64,000 nt of DNA, from positions 4,030,001 to 4,094,000 of the forward strand of contig NZ_CP123584.1 of the NCBI RefSeq assembly GCF_045277565.1. The letters run 5' to 3'. Positions 40,086 through 48,534 of the stretch are shown here, piece after piece; position 1 is the stretch's first letter, and each line of letters starts with the position of its first letter. The notes under the pieces are model-generated. The model searched no databases, was not told the DNA's origin, and saw only the letters and a list, made by a program, of their open reading frames with translations. The stretch comes from Aliisedimentitalea scapharcae. Its GTDB lineage: Bacteria > Pseudomonadota > Alphaproteobacteria > Rhodobacterales > Rhodobacteraceae. A program made the position numbers and the translations under genes.

Positions 40086-40874
40086 ATGGATGACAACTTT
40101 CCTCCCCGCCCTTTGCCCCGGGATGACGTGGCCGCATTGGTCGCTGCGGTCCCAACGCCGGACTTTGCCAACCGGTTGCTGGACTATGTTCGCCGGGCCG
40201 CCGATATCGCCAATATCGGCACATTCCATGTGGCGGACATGTCCCGCCCCGAACCTGTCCTGTCCTTCTGGGGCGGAGACATGAGTGGCTATTGGTTCAA
40301 CCGAAACGCCAACGTAATCCTGTCCGATGACAGGTTGATCGACAGTATCCTGGACCGGATCCGTGCATCGCGGGACTATGGATTGACAATCGAGCGGTGG
40401 CGACCCGATCCGAGTGACCCGCTCAGCCCGATCTATGCTCGCGACGGGGTAATCGAACGGGTGACCACATCTTCCTGGACCGATCGCGTCGGGCTTCAGA
40501 CCTTTTTGCTCAGAGGAGAGAAAGCAGGCTGGATCACCGATACTGAAATGGAGCGGCTGCAACGGGTTCTGCCGCTGGTGCATGAGCTGATTGGCCTTCG
40601 GCACCGGATCACCGGGTCGATGGGGCTGCGCACACCACCAACCGCACGTGTTTCAGCCCTGCGCGACCGGGATTCTGGACTGTTTGGACATCTGACACCG
40701 CGCGAAGCTGAAATCTGCGATTTTGCTCTTCAGGGGGTCACTGTTGCGGGAACCGCGCTGGAGTTGGGTATTTCAGAGAACACTGTGCGCACCCTTAGAC
40801 GGCGAGCCTGGGCCAAGCTGGGCGTGAACTCGGCCACGCAGGTGGCTGCGCTCATTCTCAGCGAAGCCACCTAA
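40086..40874 (+). CDS. LuxR-type transcriptional regulator, divergent from the dehalogenase
   Basis: This 262-residue protein starts at the ATG at 40086 (MDDNFPPRPLP); codons further upstream are antisense to the dehalogenase. The N-terminal ~190 residues form an unidentified sensor domain. The C-terminal GerE/LuxR helix-turn-helix spans residues ~195-260 (LTPREAEICDFALQGV, then ELGISENTVRTLRRRAWAKLG). The divergent arrangement with 78 bp between starts suggests it controls the reductive dehalogenase, possibly with a halogenated aromatic as effector. Its stop overlaps the pxpA stop by four bases tail to tail. Confidence 0.8.
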   Translation: MDDNFPPRPLPRDDVAALVAAVPTPDFANRLLDYVRRAADIANIGTFHVADMSRPEPVLSFWGGDMSGYWFNRNANVILSDDRLIDSILDRIRASRDYGLTIERWRPDPSDPLSPIYARDGVIERVTTSSWTDRVGLQTFLLRGEKAGWITDTEMERLQRVLPLVHELIGLRHRITGSMGLRTPPTARVSALRDRDSGLFGHLTPREAEICDFALQGVTVAGTALELGISENTVRTLRRRAWAKLGVNSATQVAALILSEAT

Positions 40875-41644
40875 CTTTTGCGTCCTTGGAATTTTTGGAC
40901 GGTCACGCCACCGGACTCCAGACTGCTGCGCACGGATTTCGCCAATTCAACCGCTTCGGCGGTGTCCCCGTGCAGGCAAATGGTATCAATGGCCGTTGGA
41001 ATGCGTTTGCCGCTTTCGGTGATGATGGCACCTTCGCGCACCATCTCCAATATTCGTGGACCCGCAGCTTCGGGATCATGGATCACCGCACCAGGCAGGG
41101 ACCGGTCCACCAGTGTTGCATCATCATTATAGGCACGATCCGCAAAGATCTCACCGCACCAATTGCATCTCAGGTCCCGCACCACTTCTTCCATCGCCGT
41201 GGCTGCCAGAACCATGATGATGATATCCGGATCAACATCCAGTGCAGCCTCGTAACAGGCGCGCGCCATGGCGTGATCAACGCAGGCCATGTTCGACATC
41301 GCGCCGTGCAGCTTCAAGTGACGGACTTGGGTCCCAACGGCCGTCGCCATGCCTTTTGCCGCACCCAACTGATATCGGATCATGTTGCGCAGCGTATCAT
41401 GGGGCACATGCATCTTGCGCCGCCCGAACCCCTGAAGATCCAGAAATCCCGGGTGCGCACCGATCCCGACGCCATTGTCCCGCGCCCGGGACATTGTCCG
41501 GGCCATGACATCCGGATCGCCCGCGTGAAACCCGCAAGCGATATTGGCCGAAGTCACAATGTCCAACAGCGACGCATCATCGCCCATGTTCCAAGGGCCA
41601 AAGCTCTCGCCCATGTCGGCGTTCAAATCGACAGTCATGTTCAT
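40871..41644 (-). CDS. pxpA: 5-oxoprolinase subunit A (LamB/YcsF family)
   Basis: This 257-residue protein has the YcsF/PxpA signature: MTVDLNADMGESFGPW at the N-terminus, SANIACGFHAGDP, and GAHPGFLDLQGFGRR. AAAGGAAAG lies upstream of the ATG. With PxpB and PxpC it forms the ATP-dependent complex that opens 5-oxoproline (pyroglutamate) to glutamate. It is the last gene of a catabolic operon, one base after pxpC, and overlaps the LuxR gene stop by four bases. Confidence 0.92.
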   Translation of the reverse strand: MNMTVDLNADMGESFGPWNMGDDASLLDIVTSANIACGFHAGDPDVMARTMSRARDNGVGIGAHPGFLDLQGFGRRKMHVPHDTLRNMIRYQLGAAKGMATAVGTQVRHLKLHGAMSNMACVDHAMARACYEAALDVDPDIIIMVLAATAMEEVVRDLRCNWCGEIFADRAYNDDATLVDRSLPGAVIHDPEAAGPRILEMVREGAIITESGKRIPTAIDTICLHGDTAEAVELAKSVRSSLESGGVTVQKFQGRKS

Positions 41645-41645
41645 A

Positions 41646-42671
41646 TCAGCTTTCCTTTTCGAACGGATCGGCCTTGGCCGAAATCACCCCACCAACCAAT
41701 TGATAGGCCAATAGATCCGCAATGTCGGCCGGATCGCGCACAAGCGGTTGGCAGGCCCGACGCAGATCCTTGAGCTCTTTTTCAAATCGTTCTTCCGCTG
41801 CCAGCGCTTCGTCCAACGTGACCCAATTGAACCGCAGCGATGCGCCGGGCTGCGCCTGTGCGATACGGGGCAGATCACATGGCAGAACAGTCCCAATCCG
41901 AGGGTACCCCCCTGTCGTCTGGCATTCTCGTAGCAGGACAAAAGGCTTGCCGTCCCCCGTCATCTGGACATCACCGGGGGTGATTACCTCGGACAGGATA
42001 TTCAATTGGCCTTCGGCAGAAAATCCAACCCCCTCGCTGACCAGCTCGACCCCCATCCGGTTGGCACGACTGCCCCGCTGAAACACAGTGCCCGCAAATC
42101 TGTCTCGTATGGCCTGCGAAAACAGAGCCGACTGAAAGCTCTCGACAATCCGCAATTCACCTCCGTCGAACCGGGGTGTAACAGCCAGAACCAGACCTGT
42201 TTCCGACCCGCTGTCCGGTCCGACCGGAATTTCATCGCCTGCAAGGATCGCGTGCCCCAGGCCCGCAGACTGATGTACGGCACGCGCGCCCAACAGAACC
42301 GGGCTGTTGATCCCACCGCCCAGATGCAAATACCCATAAACGCCACGACGCGCGGCACCAATCGACAGGGTTTGTCCGACCCCCAGCGGGTGAGAGGCAT
42401 TCCAGGAAACGGGTTCGCCATCAATCGACGCGCTCATCACTGCGCCGGTCAGGGCAATACGCAGCGGGGCTGTGGCCTGAAAATCGCCGCCCATACCCGC
42501 CATTTCCAACGCGGCATGGGTCACGGGCTGCGCCAGAAGAGCCGCCCCTTCGGCAAGAGCACGGACATCAGCAGCTCCTCCCTGAGACACCCCCTGACCC
42601 AACAACCCCGGCCGCCCCATGTCCTGGATCGTGACCGCTGGGCCAATCCGCAGAACCTTTAGCGCGCTCAT
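41646..42671 (-). CDS. pxpC: 5-oxoprolinase subunit C (biotin-dependent carboxylase-like)
   Basis: This 341-residue KipA/PxpC protein starts at the ATG at 42671 and overlaps pxpB by four bases (ATGA). The N-terminus MSALKVLRIGPAVTIQDMGRPG and the LGGGINSPVLLGARA segment are characteristic of the allophanate-hydrolase-subunit-2 fold. It works with PxpA and PxpB in ATP-dependent 5-oxoproline hydrolysis. Gene order pxpB-pxpC-pxpA is canonical. Confidence 0.92.
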   Translation of the reverse strand: MSALKVLRIGPAVTIQDMGRPGLLGQGVSQGGAADVRALAEGAALLAQPVTHAALEMAGMGGDFQATAPLRIALTGAVMSASIDGEPVSWNASHPLGVGQTLSIGAARRGVYGYLHLGGGINSPVLLGARAVHQSAGLGHAILAGDEIPVGPDSGSETGLVLAVTPRFDGGELRIVESFQSALFSQAIRDRFAGTVFQRGSRANRMGVELVSEGVGFSAEGQLNILSEVITPGDVQMTGDGKPFVLLRECQTTGGYPRIGTVLPCDLPRIAQAQPGASLRFNWVTLDEALAAEERFEKELKDLRRACQPLVRDPADIADLLAYQLVGGVISAKADPFEKES

Positions 42672-43426
42672 GCTCTGATCTCCGTGGCTGTCGCCCCGCC
42701 AAAGGATGGATCCCGTTCGCAAATGCGCCCGAATTCCTGTTCGGTGACGGCGTCAAACTGCAGCTCGTCCCCGGCCCGCAGGGCAAAAGGAGTTGCCGCC
42801 TTGGGCTGAAATATTCCAAATCCCGTCTGTCCGACATGTCGCCATCCTGTCGGAGTGGACGACGAGAACAGCACAAACTGACTGATTGCCAGCACCAGCG
42901 CTCCGGCCGGAACCAAAGGCGTCAATTCGGTTTGGCGCGGGATGTTCCATTCCTTCCCCAGCGGGCCCAGATAGGGTTGCCCCGGCGCGAACCCTATTGT
43001 CAGAACACGGACGCGCGAGGAGCTCAGGCTCTCGATCGCCTGGTGTTCGCTCATCCCTGCAAGGTCGGCAGCCTCTGCCAATTGTGGTGCGCGAGACGTC
43101 CCATAGACGGTCGGCACCCTCCAGAACCGGCGGCCAACAGGAAGCTCGGCTGCGTACCAATCTCTGGCATCCAGCAGCGTGGACAGGCAGTCATGCAGAC
43201 GGGCGTGCGACAGGCTTTGAGGGTCGAACCGGACATAGGCCGATGCCAACGAGGTTGAGGTTTCGATAACCCCTTCCAAGTCCAGCTGTTCGATCGCAGT
43301 GCGGAATGCCAGCGTCGCCCGGTTCGATGCCTCGGTCATCTGATCGGCAAAGGTGACGAGCATCCCCTGAACACCAACAGTCCGGATCATCGGGAAGCCT
43401 TCAGTCTGAGCAAAGTGCACGGGCAT
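42668..43426 (-). CDS. pxpB: 5-oxoprolinase subunit B (KipI-like)
   Basis: This 252-residue KipI/PxpB protein (allophanate-hydrolase-subunit-1 fold) starts at the ATG at 43426, preceded by the strong AAGGAGG. The family phrase VLTIGFAPGQPYLGPLGKEWNIPRQ is diagnostic. The first 25 bases overlap the end of the upstream carrier gene. It acts with PxpC and PxpA on 5-oxoproline. Confidence 0.92.
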   Translation of the reverse strand: MPVHFAQTEGFPMIRTVGVQGMLVTFADQMTEASNRATLAFRTAIEQLDLEGVIETSTSLASAYVRFDPQSLSHARLHDCLSTLLDARDWYAAELPVGRRFWRVPTVYGTSRAPQLAEAADLAGMSEHQAIESLSSSRVRVLTIGFAPGQPYLGPLGKEWNIPRQTELTPLVPAGALVLAISQFVLFSSSTPTGWRHVGQTGFGIFQPKAATPFALRAGDELQFDAVTEQEFGRICERDPSFGGATATEIRA

Positions 43427-44333
43427 AAAACCTCCTTAGCAGGATGGGTGTCAGATACATAGGGATCTGATAACAGCCGATAAAGATCAACAGTGGTTCT
43501 GTGGTTTCTGGCGGCAGCGCCACCAGAAACAGCGCGACATTGCGATTTCCAGCGACAATCCCCATCGGGATAGCGTTGCGATCCTGCCCCAGCACTGTCA
43601 ACAGCGTGAAATATGCGACCTGCATGCCAAAGTTCACGGCGAACGCAACACTCAGCCACCAAAACAACCCCAGCGGGCTCTCAGAAAACGCAGGGCCAAT
43701 GGCCGACATCAACGCGACAACGATGACGGCCAGCACAATGGATGTCAGCCCATCCAGCCCCGCCCGCCCACGGTCACCCAGATCCGGGGCAGCCAGTTGA
43801 CGGACTGCAAACCCCAGCGCCACAGCACTGAGAACAACCAGGGTCAATCGCCCCGCAGCCCAAAGCACGTCCTGCAGATCACCGATCTGCGGAAGCAACC
43901 AGAACACCGGCAATGCCGTCACCGGCAACAGTGCGGTTCCCAGGACCAAGACCCGCAAGGCACGGGCCGGATCACCGCCCACCAGAATGGTAAAGTTTGG
44001 GGCACCGGTGACGGACGGTGCCGCCAAAACCAGAACGACGGCCATTGCCAAAGGCCCCAGCCCGAGATCCAGGCCGATCAACATCAACACTGCCCCCACC
44101 GGCAGCGCCAATTGCAAGATGAGGACCTGGCCAAACGCCTTGCTCAGATCCACCCCCGTTGCGTCGCGATAACCGACACGAAACGCAGTAAAAAACAGCA
44201 GCAGCGAAACCAGCTCGGGGATCCAGGGGCGCATCACCGCCGCCACCCCTGGCAAGATCAACCCAGCCAGCAAACCCAGAACCAGACAGAGCCGCCCATA
44301 CCGGGCGACCCTGCCAAGGAGATCAATGATCAT
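43401..44333 (-). CDS. Membrane carrier, bile acid:sodium symporter-like
   Basis: This ~310-residue protein has about nine hydrophobic segments and starts at the ATG at 44333. The layout resembles the BASS/AEC superfamily: an internal FTAFRVGYRDATG loop and APSVTGAPNFTILVGGDPARAL in a re-entrant position, with a later AGNRNVALFLVALP. It is inserted between dctM (8 bp gap) and pxpB (26-bp overlap), so it is co-transcribed. It probably transports the substrate or product of the pathway alongside the TRAP system. Family assignment is tentative. Confidence 0.6.
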   Translation of the reverse strand: MIIDLLGRVARYGRLCLVLGLLAGLILPGVAAVMRPWIPELVSLLLFFTAFRVGYRDATGVDLSKAFGQVLILQLALPVGAVLMLIGLDLGLGPLAMAVVLVLAAPSVTGAPNFTILVGGDPARALRVLVLGTALLPVTALPVFWLLPQIGDLQDVLWAAGRLTLVVLSAVALGFAVRQLAAPDLGDRGRAGLDGLTSIVLAVIVVALMSAIGPAFSESPLGLFWWLSVAFAVNFGMQVAYFTLLTVLGQDRNAIPMGIVAGNRNVALFLVALPPETTEPLLIFIGCYQIPMYLTPILLRRFYARALCSD

Positions 44334-44340
44334 GCCACCG

Positions 44341-45651
44341 CTATCTCTGTCTGAGGTTATCAGGCAACCATGTGGCCAGTTCCGGGAAGGCAATCAAAAC
44401 GAACACCATCAACACCATGATCAGGAACATCGGGATCGCAGCCCGAGCGATGTACCCCATCTCATGCCCTGTCATTCCCTGCATCACAAATAGGTTGAAC
44501 CCGATCGGCGGTGTAATCTGTGCCATTTCCACAACGACAACGATGAAGATCCCGAACCAGATCAGGTCAATCCCGGCGGTCCGCACCACCGGCTCGAGCA
44601 CGGCCATGGTCAGCACCACAGTCGAAATCCCATCCAGAAAACAGCCTAGGATGATGTAGAAAACCAAAAGCACCATCAACAACGCAAACCGCGAGAACTC
44701 CCAGCTGGCAATCATTTCAGCCAGCTCCTTGGGCAGACCGGTTTTGGCCATCGCGAATTTCAGGAACGCCGATCCCGCCAGGATCAATGCAATCATCGCC
44801 GAGGTCCGCACCGCCCCAATGGTGGAATCACGGAAAGTCTGCCAATTCAGTGACCCCTGCGCGATCGCCAGAACCCAGGCACCGACGACGCCCAACGCGG
44901 CCGCTTCGGTCGGAGTCGCAAAGCCCAGGTACATTGACCCGATCACCATCACCACCAAGAGTATTACCGGGATCAGGAACCGAGAATTCTTCAGCTTTTC
45001 CATAAATGTCATGCCGGTTTCCTGATCCGGGTTCCATGATTTCGACACTTTGGAATAGATCGCGACGTAGGCCATGAACATGGATGCCAGAACCAGACCG
45101 GGAACGATTCCGGCAAAGAACAATTTGATGATCGACACGCCATCAATGGTAACGCCATAGACGATCAACGTCAGCGATGGCGGGATCATCAGACCCAAGG
45201 TCGCCGCCCCGGCCAACGTCCCGATGGTCATGGTTTCGGGATAGTTACGTTTGCGCAGTTCCGGGATCGACATCTTGCCCACAGTGGTCAAGGTCGCGGC
45301 CGACGAACCGGACACGGCGGCAAACACGGTACACCCGACGATATTGGCATGGACCAATCCGCCCGGCAGGCGCGCCATCCACGGGCTCAGGCCTTTGAAC
45401 ATGTCCTCGGACAGTCGGGTCCTGAACAATATCTCACCCATCCAGATGAACATGGGCAGGGCAGCAAGTTCCCAGGATTTCGAGGCAGACCAGATCTGGC
45501 TGACCATATCCTGACCGATGGTGCTGGAATTCGAGAACAGTTCGAGCGCAACCCAGCTGACGCCCATCATGGCAATACCGACCCAAACACCGCTCCCCAA
45601 CAACAGGAACAGGACGGCCAGGAAAATCAGAACCAAAAAGACATAATCCAT
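44341..45651 (-). CDS. dctM: TRAP transporter large permease DctM
   Basis: This 436-residue protein has about twelve membrane helices and typical DctM elements: FIWMGEILFRTRLSEDMFKGLSPWMARLPGG, and VPGLVLASMFMAY. It forms the Na+-driven membrane part of a TRAP system with DctQ and DctP. It begins three bases after dctQ. Co-transcription with pxpBCA and the upstream DadA-like and enolase-superfamily genes suggests import of an amino-acid-type acid. Confidence 0.93.
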   Translation of the reverse strand: MDYVFLVLIFLAVLFLLLGSGVWVGIAMMGVSWVALELFSNSSTIGQDMVSQIWSASKSWELAALPMFIWMGEILFRTRLSEDMFKGLSPWMARLPGGLVHANIVGCTVFAAVSGSSAATLTTVGKMSIPELRKRNYPETMTIGTLAGAATLGLMIPPSLTLIVYGVTIDGVSIIKLFFAGIVPGLVLASMFMAYVAIYSKVSKSWNPDQETGMTFMEKLKNSRFLIPVILLVVMVIGSMYLGFATPTEAAALGVVGAWVLAIAQGSLNWQTFRDSTIGAVRTSAMIALILAGSAFLKFAMAKTGLPKELAEMIASWEFSRFALLMVLLVFYIILGCFLDGISTVVLTMAVLEPVVRTAGIDLIWFGIFIVVVVEMAQITPPIGFNLFVMQGMTGHEMGYIARAAIPMFLIMVLMVFVLIAFPELATWLPDNLRQR

Positions 45652-45654
45652 GAT

Positions 45655-46185
45655 TCAGACCTCCTGCGTTTCGATGTTGTCGTGGGAGATACGGTTTTCT
45701 CCCTTGAAGATCAGATTGATCAGGCTGTCTGTCAGGGCAATCGCAAGCAGGGCGCCACCAATGATCATCACCGATTGCGGGATCCACAGGGCTGTCCTGT
45801 CTTGGGCCTGGCTGACATCGTTGAATTTCCACGACCAGTAAACGAACTGGCGGGCGTGCCAGACAAAATACCACATCGTGGCCGAAGCCACGGCAAAGCA
45901 CCAGATATCGACGTAACGCTTCATTTTCGGGCCGACGGCATTCAGCAACAGCGAGACCCGGATGTGCGATCCACGGTTCAAAGCTGCGGCAAACCCCATG
46001 AATGACGCAGCAGCCATAAAGTAAGCTGCATATTCGGGTGCGCCCGGAAATACTTCGCTGGACCATCGGGCCAACATTTGAAGCATGATCAGCGCCAGAA
46101 TGGCAATCATGCACAAGGCCGCAATAAATTCAGCTAAGCGGTATAAAAAGTCCAGTCCGACCCTGAGGCTGCGCAGAACGCCCAT
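45655..46185 (-). CDS. dctQ: TRAP transporter small permease DctQ
   Basis: This 176-residue protein has four membrane helices. GGAGGG lies upstream of the ATG. The pattern (FPGAPEYAAYFMAAASFMGFAAALNRGSHIRV) is that of the DctQ domain, with the conserved polar GSHIRV loop. It sits between dctP and dctM in the usual order. A stem-loop precedes it (46212-46238). Confidence 0.9.
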   Translation of the reverse strand: MGVLRSLRVGLDFLYRLAEFIAALCMIAILALIMLQMLARWSSEVFPGAPEYAAYFMAAASFMGFAAALNRGSHIRVSLLLNAVGPKMKRYVDIWCFAVASATMWYFVWHARQFVYWSWKFNDVSQAQDRTALWIPQSVMIIGGALLAIALTDSLINLIFKGENRISHDNIETQEV

Positions 46186-46211
46186 CGTGTCACCCTCCCA
46201 TTGGATGCAAT

Positions 46212-46238
46212 TCGGGCGGCACGTGACGCGCCGCCCGA
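46212..46238 (-). promoter_or_regulatory. Stem-loop between dctP and dctQ
   Basis: TCGGGCGGC and GCCGCCCGA form a perfect 9-bp stem with a 9-base loop, 10 bp after the dctP stop. Such intercistronic hairpins often stabilise the message of the abundant binding protein or reduce readthrough into the permease genes. Confidence 0.55.
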
Positions 46239-46248
46239 TTGTTTTGTG

Positions 46249-47235
46249 TTACTGCATGGCTTTGAAGGCATCGACGATGGCTTTGCCTTCGTCGCCTGCG
46301 GCTTCCAACCACTCATTGGTCATGGTGACGCCGATTTCTTTCAGCTCACCCACCATCTGATCCGACGCGGGGCCAACAGTCATGCCACCATCGCGCAGCC
46401 CCTGAAGGGTGAACCCGGTGTATTCCTTGGCCCGCCAGTTGCCGGCATATTCAGCCAACTCGGCGCATCCCGTGATGACGTTCTTGTGCGCCTCGGCCGT
46501 ATCTGCCCAGACTTCGGAATTCACCATCACATAGTTCCGCGGCAGCCAGGCATCGACCTCATAAAAATAGTCCAGGGATTCCCAGACCTTGCGGTCGTAT
46601 CCAGTCGACCCCGACGACACCATGGATTCAGCAACCCCGGTGGCAAAGGCTTGGCTGATTTCAGCTGCCTCAATAGTTACGGGCAGCATTCCGGTCAGCT
46701 CGGCCAGACGCGAAGTGGCGTTGTTGTACGAACGGAACTTGATGCCCTTCATTTCCGCGACCGAGGTCACTTCGTTCTTGAAATACAGCCCTTGCGGGGG
46801 CCATGGCACAGCATAAAGCAGCGTCAAGTTCTGCTCGGACAGAACTTTTTCAAGGCTCGGCTTGGCCGCTTTCCACAATTTGGCGCTGTCATCAAATGAC
46901 GTGGCCAGAAACGGGATCGAGTCGAACCCAAACAGGGCGTTTTCATTCTGATGACCAGAGAGCAGACGCTCGCCGATCGGGGCCTGGCCGGTCTGAATCG
47001 CGCGTTTGATATCCGCACCCTTGAACAGCGAGCCCGACGGATGGGTCACGATCTCCAGCTCGCCTCCGGTGCCGGTGGTCACGCATTTCGCGAATTCGGC
47101 ACCCGTGGCGGAATGAAAGTTCGAGGCAGAATACGCCATCGGCATGTCCCAAGTTTCTGCCATCACCGGCGCGGCGGCAACTGTCGAAACGGCGGTCAGC
47201 GCGGTGGCTGCCATCAGGTTGGTCAATTTTTTCAT
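46249..47235 (-). CDS. dctP: TRAP substrate-binding protein DctP
   Basis: This 328-residue periplasmic binding protein has a signal peptide (MKKLTNLMAATALTAVSTVAAAPVMA, about 26 residues) and the DctP-family fold. The conserved arginine that usually salt-bridges a substrate carboxylate lies in the RSYNNATSRLAELTG part. GGGAGA lies before the ATG. It captures the substrate for DctQM. Operon context suggests an amino-acid or pyroglutamate-like ligand; sequence alone does not define it. Confidence 0.9.
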   Translation of the reverse strand: MKKLTNLMAATALTAVSTVAAAPVMAETWDMPMAYSASNFHSATGAEFAKCVTTGTGGELEIVTHPSGSLFKGADIKRAIQTGQAPIGERLLSGHQNENALFGFDSIPFLATSFDDSAKLWKAAKPSLEKVLSEQNLTLLYAVPWPPQGLYFKNEVTSVAEMKGIKFRSYNNATSRLAELTGMLPVTIEAAEISQAFATGVAESMVSSGSTGYDRKVWESLDYFYEVDAWLPRNYVMVNSEVWADTAEAHKNVITGCAELAEYAGNWRAKEYTGFTLQGLRDGGMTVGPASDQMVGELKEIGVTMTNEWLEAAGDEGKAIVDAFKAMQ

Positions 47236-47283
47236 GTTCTATCTCCCTATTGGTTGGTTTTGCCTGATCTTTTTGTGTCTGGC

Positions 47284-48534
47284 CTACACGTAACGTGCAG
47301 GCGAATAGACGGACACGTCAACGTTTGGTTGTCGTCCCGCTATCATTTGGGCCAGCAATCTGCCGGTCTTGGGGCCGCCCGTCAGCCCGATATGGTGATG
47401 TCCGAACCCGGTGTACGCGCCCTTGATCCCCGGGATTTCGCCAATCACCGGGATTGAGTCCGCAGGTGCAGGACGAAAGCCCATCCATTCCGTCATCTCT
47501 TTCCATTTCAACCCAGGAAAAGCCGATATACCGTTCTTCTTGAGCAGGTTAAGCGGTGCCTTCGAGGCCCCAGCCTCAATCCCGCCGAACTCGACTACTC
47601 CGGCCAGCCGTAGCCGCCCGTCCATAGGTGTCGCCACGAATTTACCCGATGCCACCATAACCGGGGTCTTGGGCATGAAATTCGGGTCCCACAATTCGAT
47701 GTGGTATCCACGCTCCGCCTCCAGCGGAACCGACAGGCCCAGTTTTTTGGCCAACGGCCCCGACCAGACGCCGGTTGTTACAGTCACAGCATCGCAGGCG
47801 ATGGTTTCACCACCCGCGCGAACGCCGGTGATCTGGCCATTTTCCTGCACGAAATCATCCACGGCGGCTGTCACCAATCGCCCACCCTGCGCCACCACAT
47901 GTTTGGCCAGATCTTTGACATAGGCCGCAGGATCAGCAATCCGACCGTGATCACCCATCTTGACCGCAAACCCCAATTCGGGGGCAAAGACATCATCCCA
48001 TGCGCGGAATGCGTCACCTTCCAGTTCGTCCCATACGACGCCATTTTCGCGTCGCAGCTGCCAGCCGAACGCATCTTGGTTAAAATGGGCACGGTCGTTG
48101 TAGATATAGGCGTAATCAGACGGCACAATCCATTTTTCAGCGCCTGTTCCAGCAGACAGAGCCAGGTGATCATTCAGGCTGTCCCCCACAATCCCGGCCA
48201 CCGCGCGCGAAATCCGCCGGGTATCTTCGGCATTGGCATTGGACAGATACCGCATCAACCATGGTGCCAGTTTCGGCAAATACCCCCACCGCAGGAACAG
48301 CGGCTGGTCGGGGCTGAACAGCATCTTGGGTGCTTTCCTGATCAACCCTGGCCCTGTGACAGGCACGCTGGAACAAGACGCCAGAATACCGCCGTTTCCG
48401 GAACTGGCACCTTCGCCCGGACCAGCCTTGTCTATCAGAATGACGTCATGGCCATCGCGTTGCAACCAGATCGCAGTTGAAACTCCGATGATCCCGGCGC
48501 CGACGATTGCGATGGTTTTGCGCTGTTGGGTCAT
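47284..48534 (-). CDS. D-amino acid dehydrogenase-like FAD oxidoreductase (DadA family)
   Basis: This 416-residue flavoprotein has an N-terminal Rossmann FAD motif (IAIVGAGIIGVSTAIWLQRDG) and the DAO-family C-terminal signature (IPVIGEIPGIKGAYTGFGHHHIGLTGGPKTGRL, only partly quoted elsewhere). Family members oxidise D-amino acids or secondary amines and pass electrons to the quinone pool. Its start overlaps the stop of the enolase-superfamily gene by four bases. It lies 48 bp before dctP. It could oxidise a D-amino acid, proline or hydroxyproline-like substrate imported by DctPQM. Confidence 0.83.
   Translation of the reverse strand: MTQQRKTIAIVGAGIIGVSTAIWLQRDGHDVILIDKAGPGEGASSGNGGILASCSSVPVTGPGLIRKAPKMLFSPDQPLFLRWGYLPKLAPWLMRYLSNANAEDTRRISRAVAGIVGDSLNDHLALSAGTGAEKWIVPSDYAYIYNDRAHFNQDAFGWQLRRENGVVWDELEGDAFRAWDDVFAPELGFAVKMGDHGRIADPAAYVKDLAKHVVAQGGRLVTAAVDDFVQENGQITGVRAGGETIACDAVTVTTGVWSGPLAKKLGLSVPLEAERGYHIELWDPNFMPKTPVMVASGKFVATPMDGRLRLAGVVEFGGIEAGASKAPLNLLKKNGISAFPGLKWKEMTEWMGFRPAPADSIPVIGEIPGIKGAYTGFGHHHIGLTGGPKTGRLLAQMIAGRQPNVDVSVYSPARYV

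Noticed and set aside
40008..40604. N-terminal extension of the dehalogenase frame by 199 residues
   Set aside because: It is antisense to the LuxR-type regulator, has no reductive-dehalogenase similarity, and the regulator frame is the one with a recognisable helix-turn-helix.
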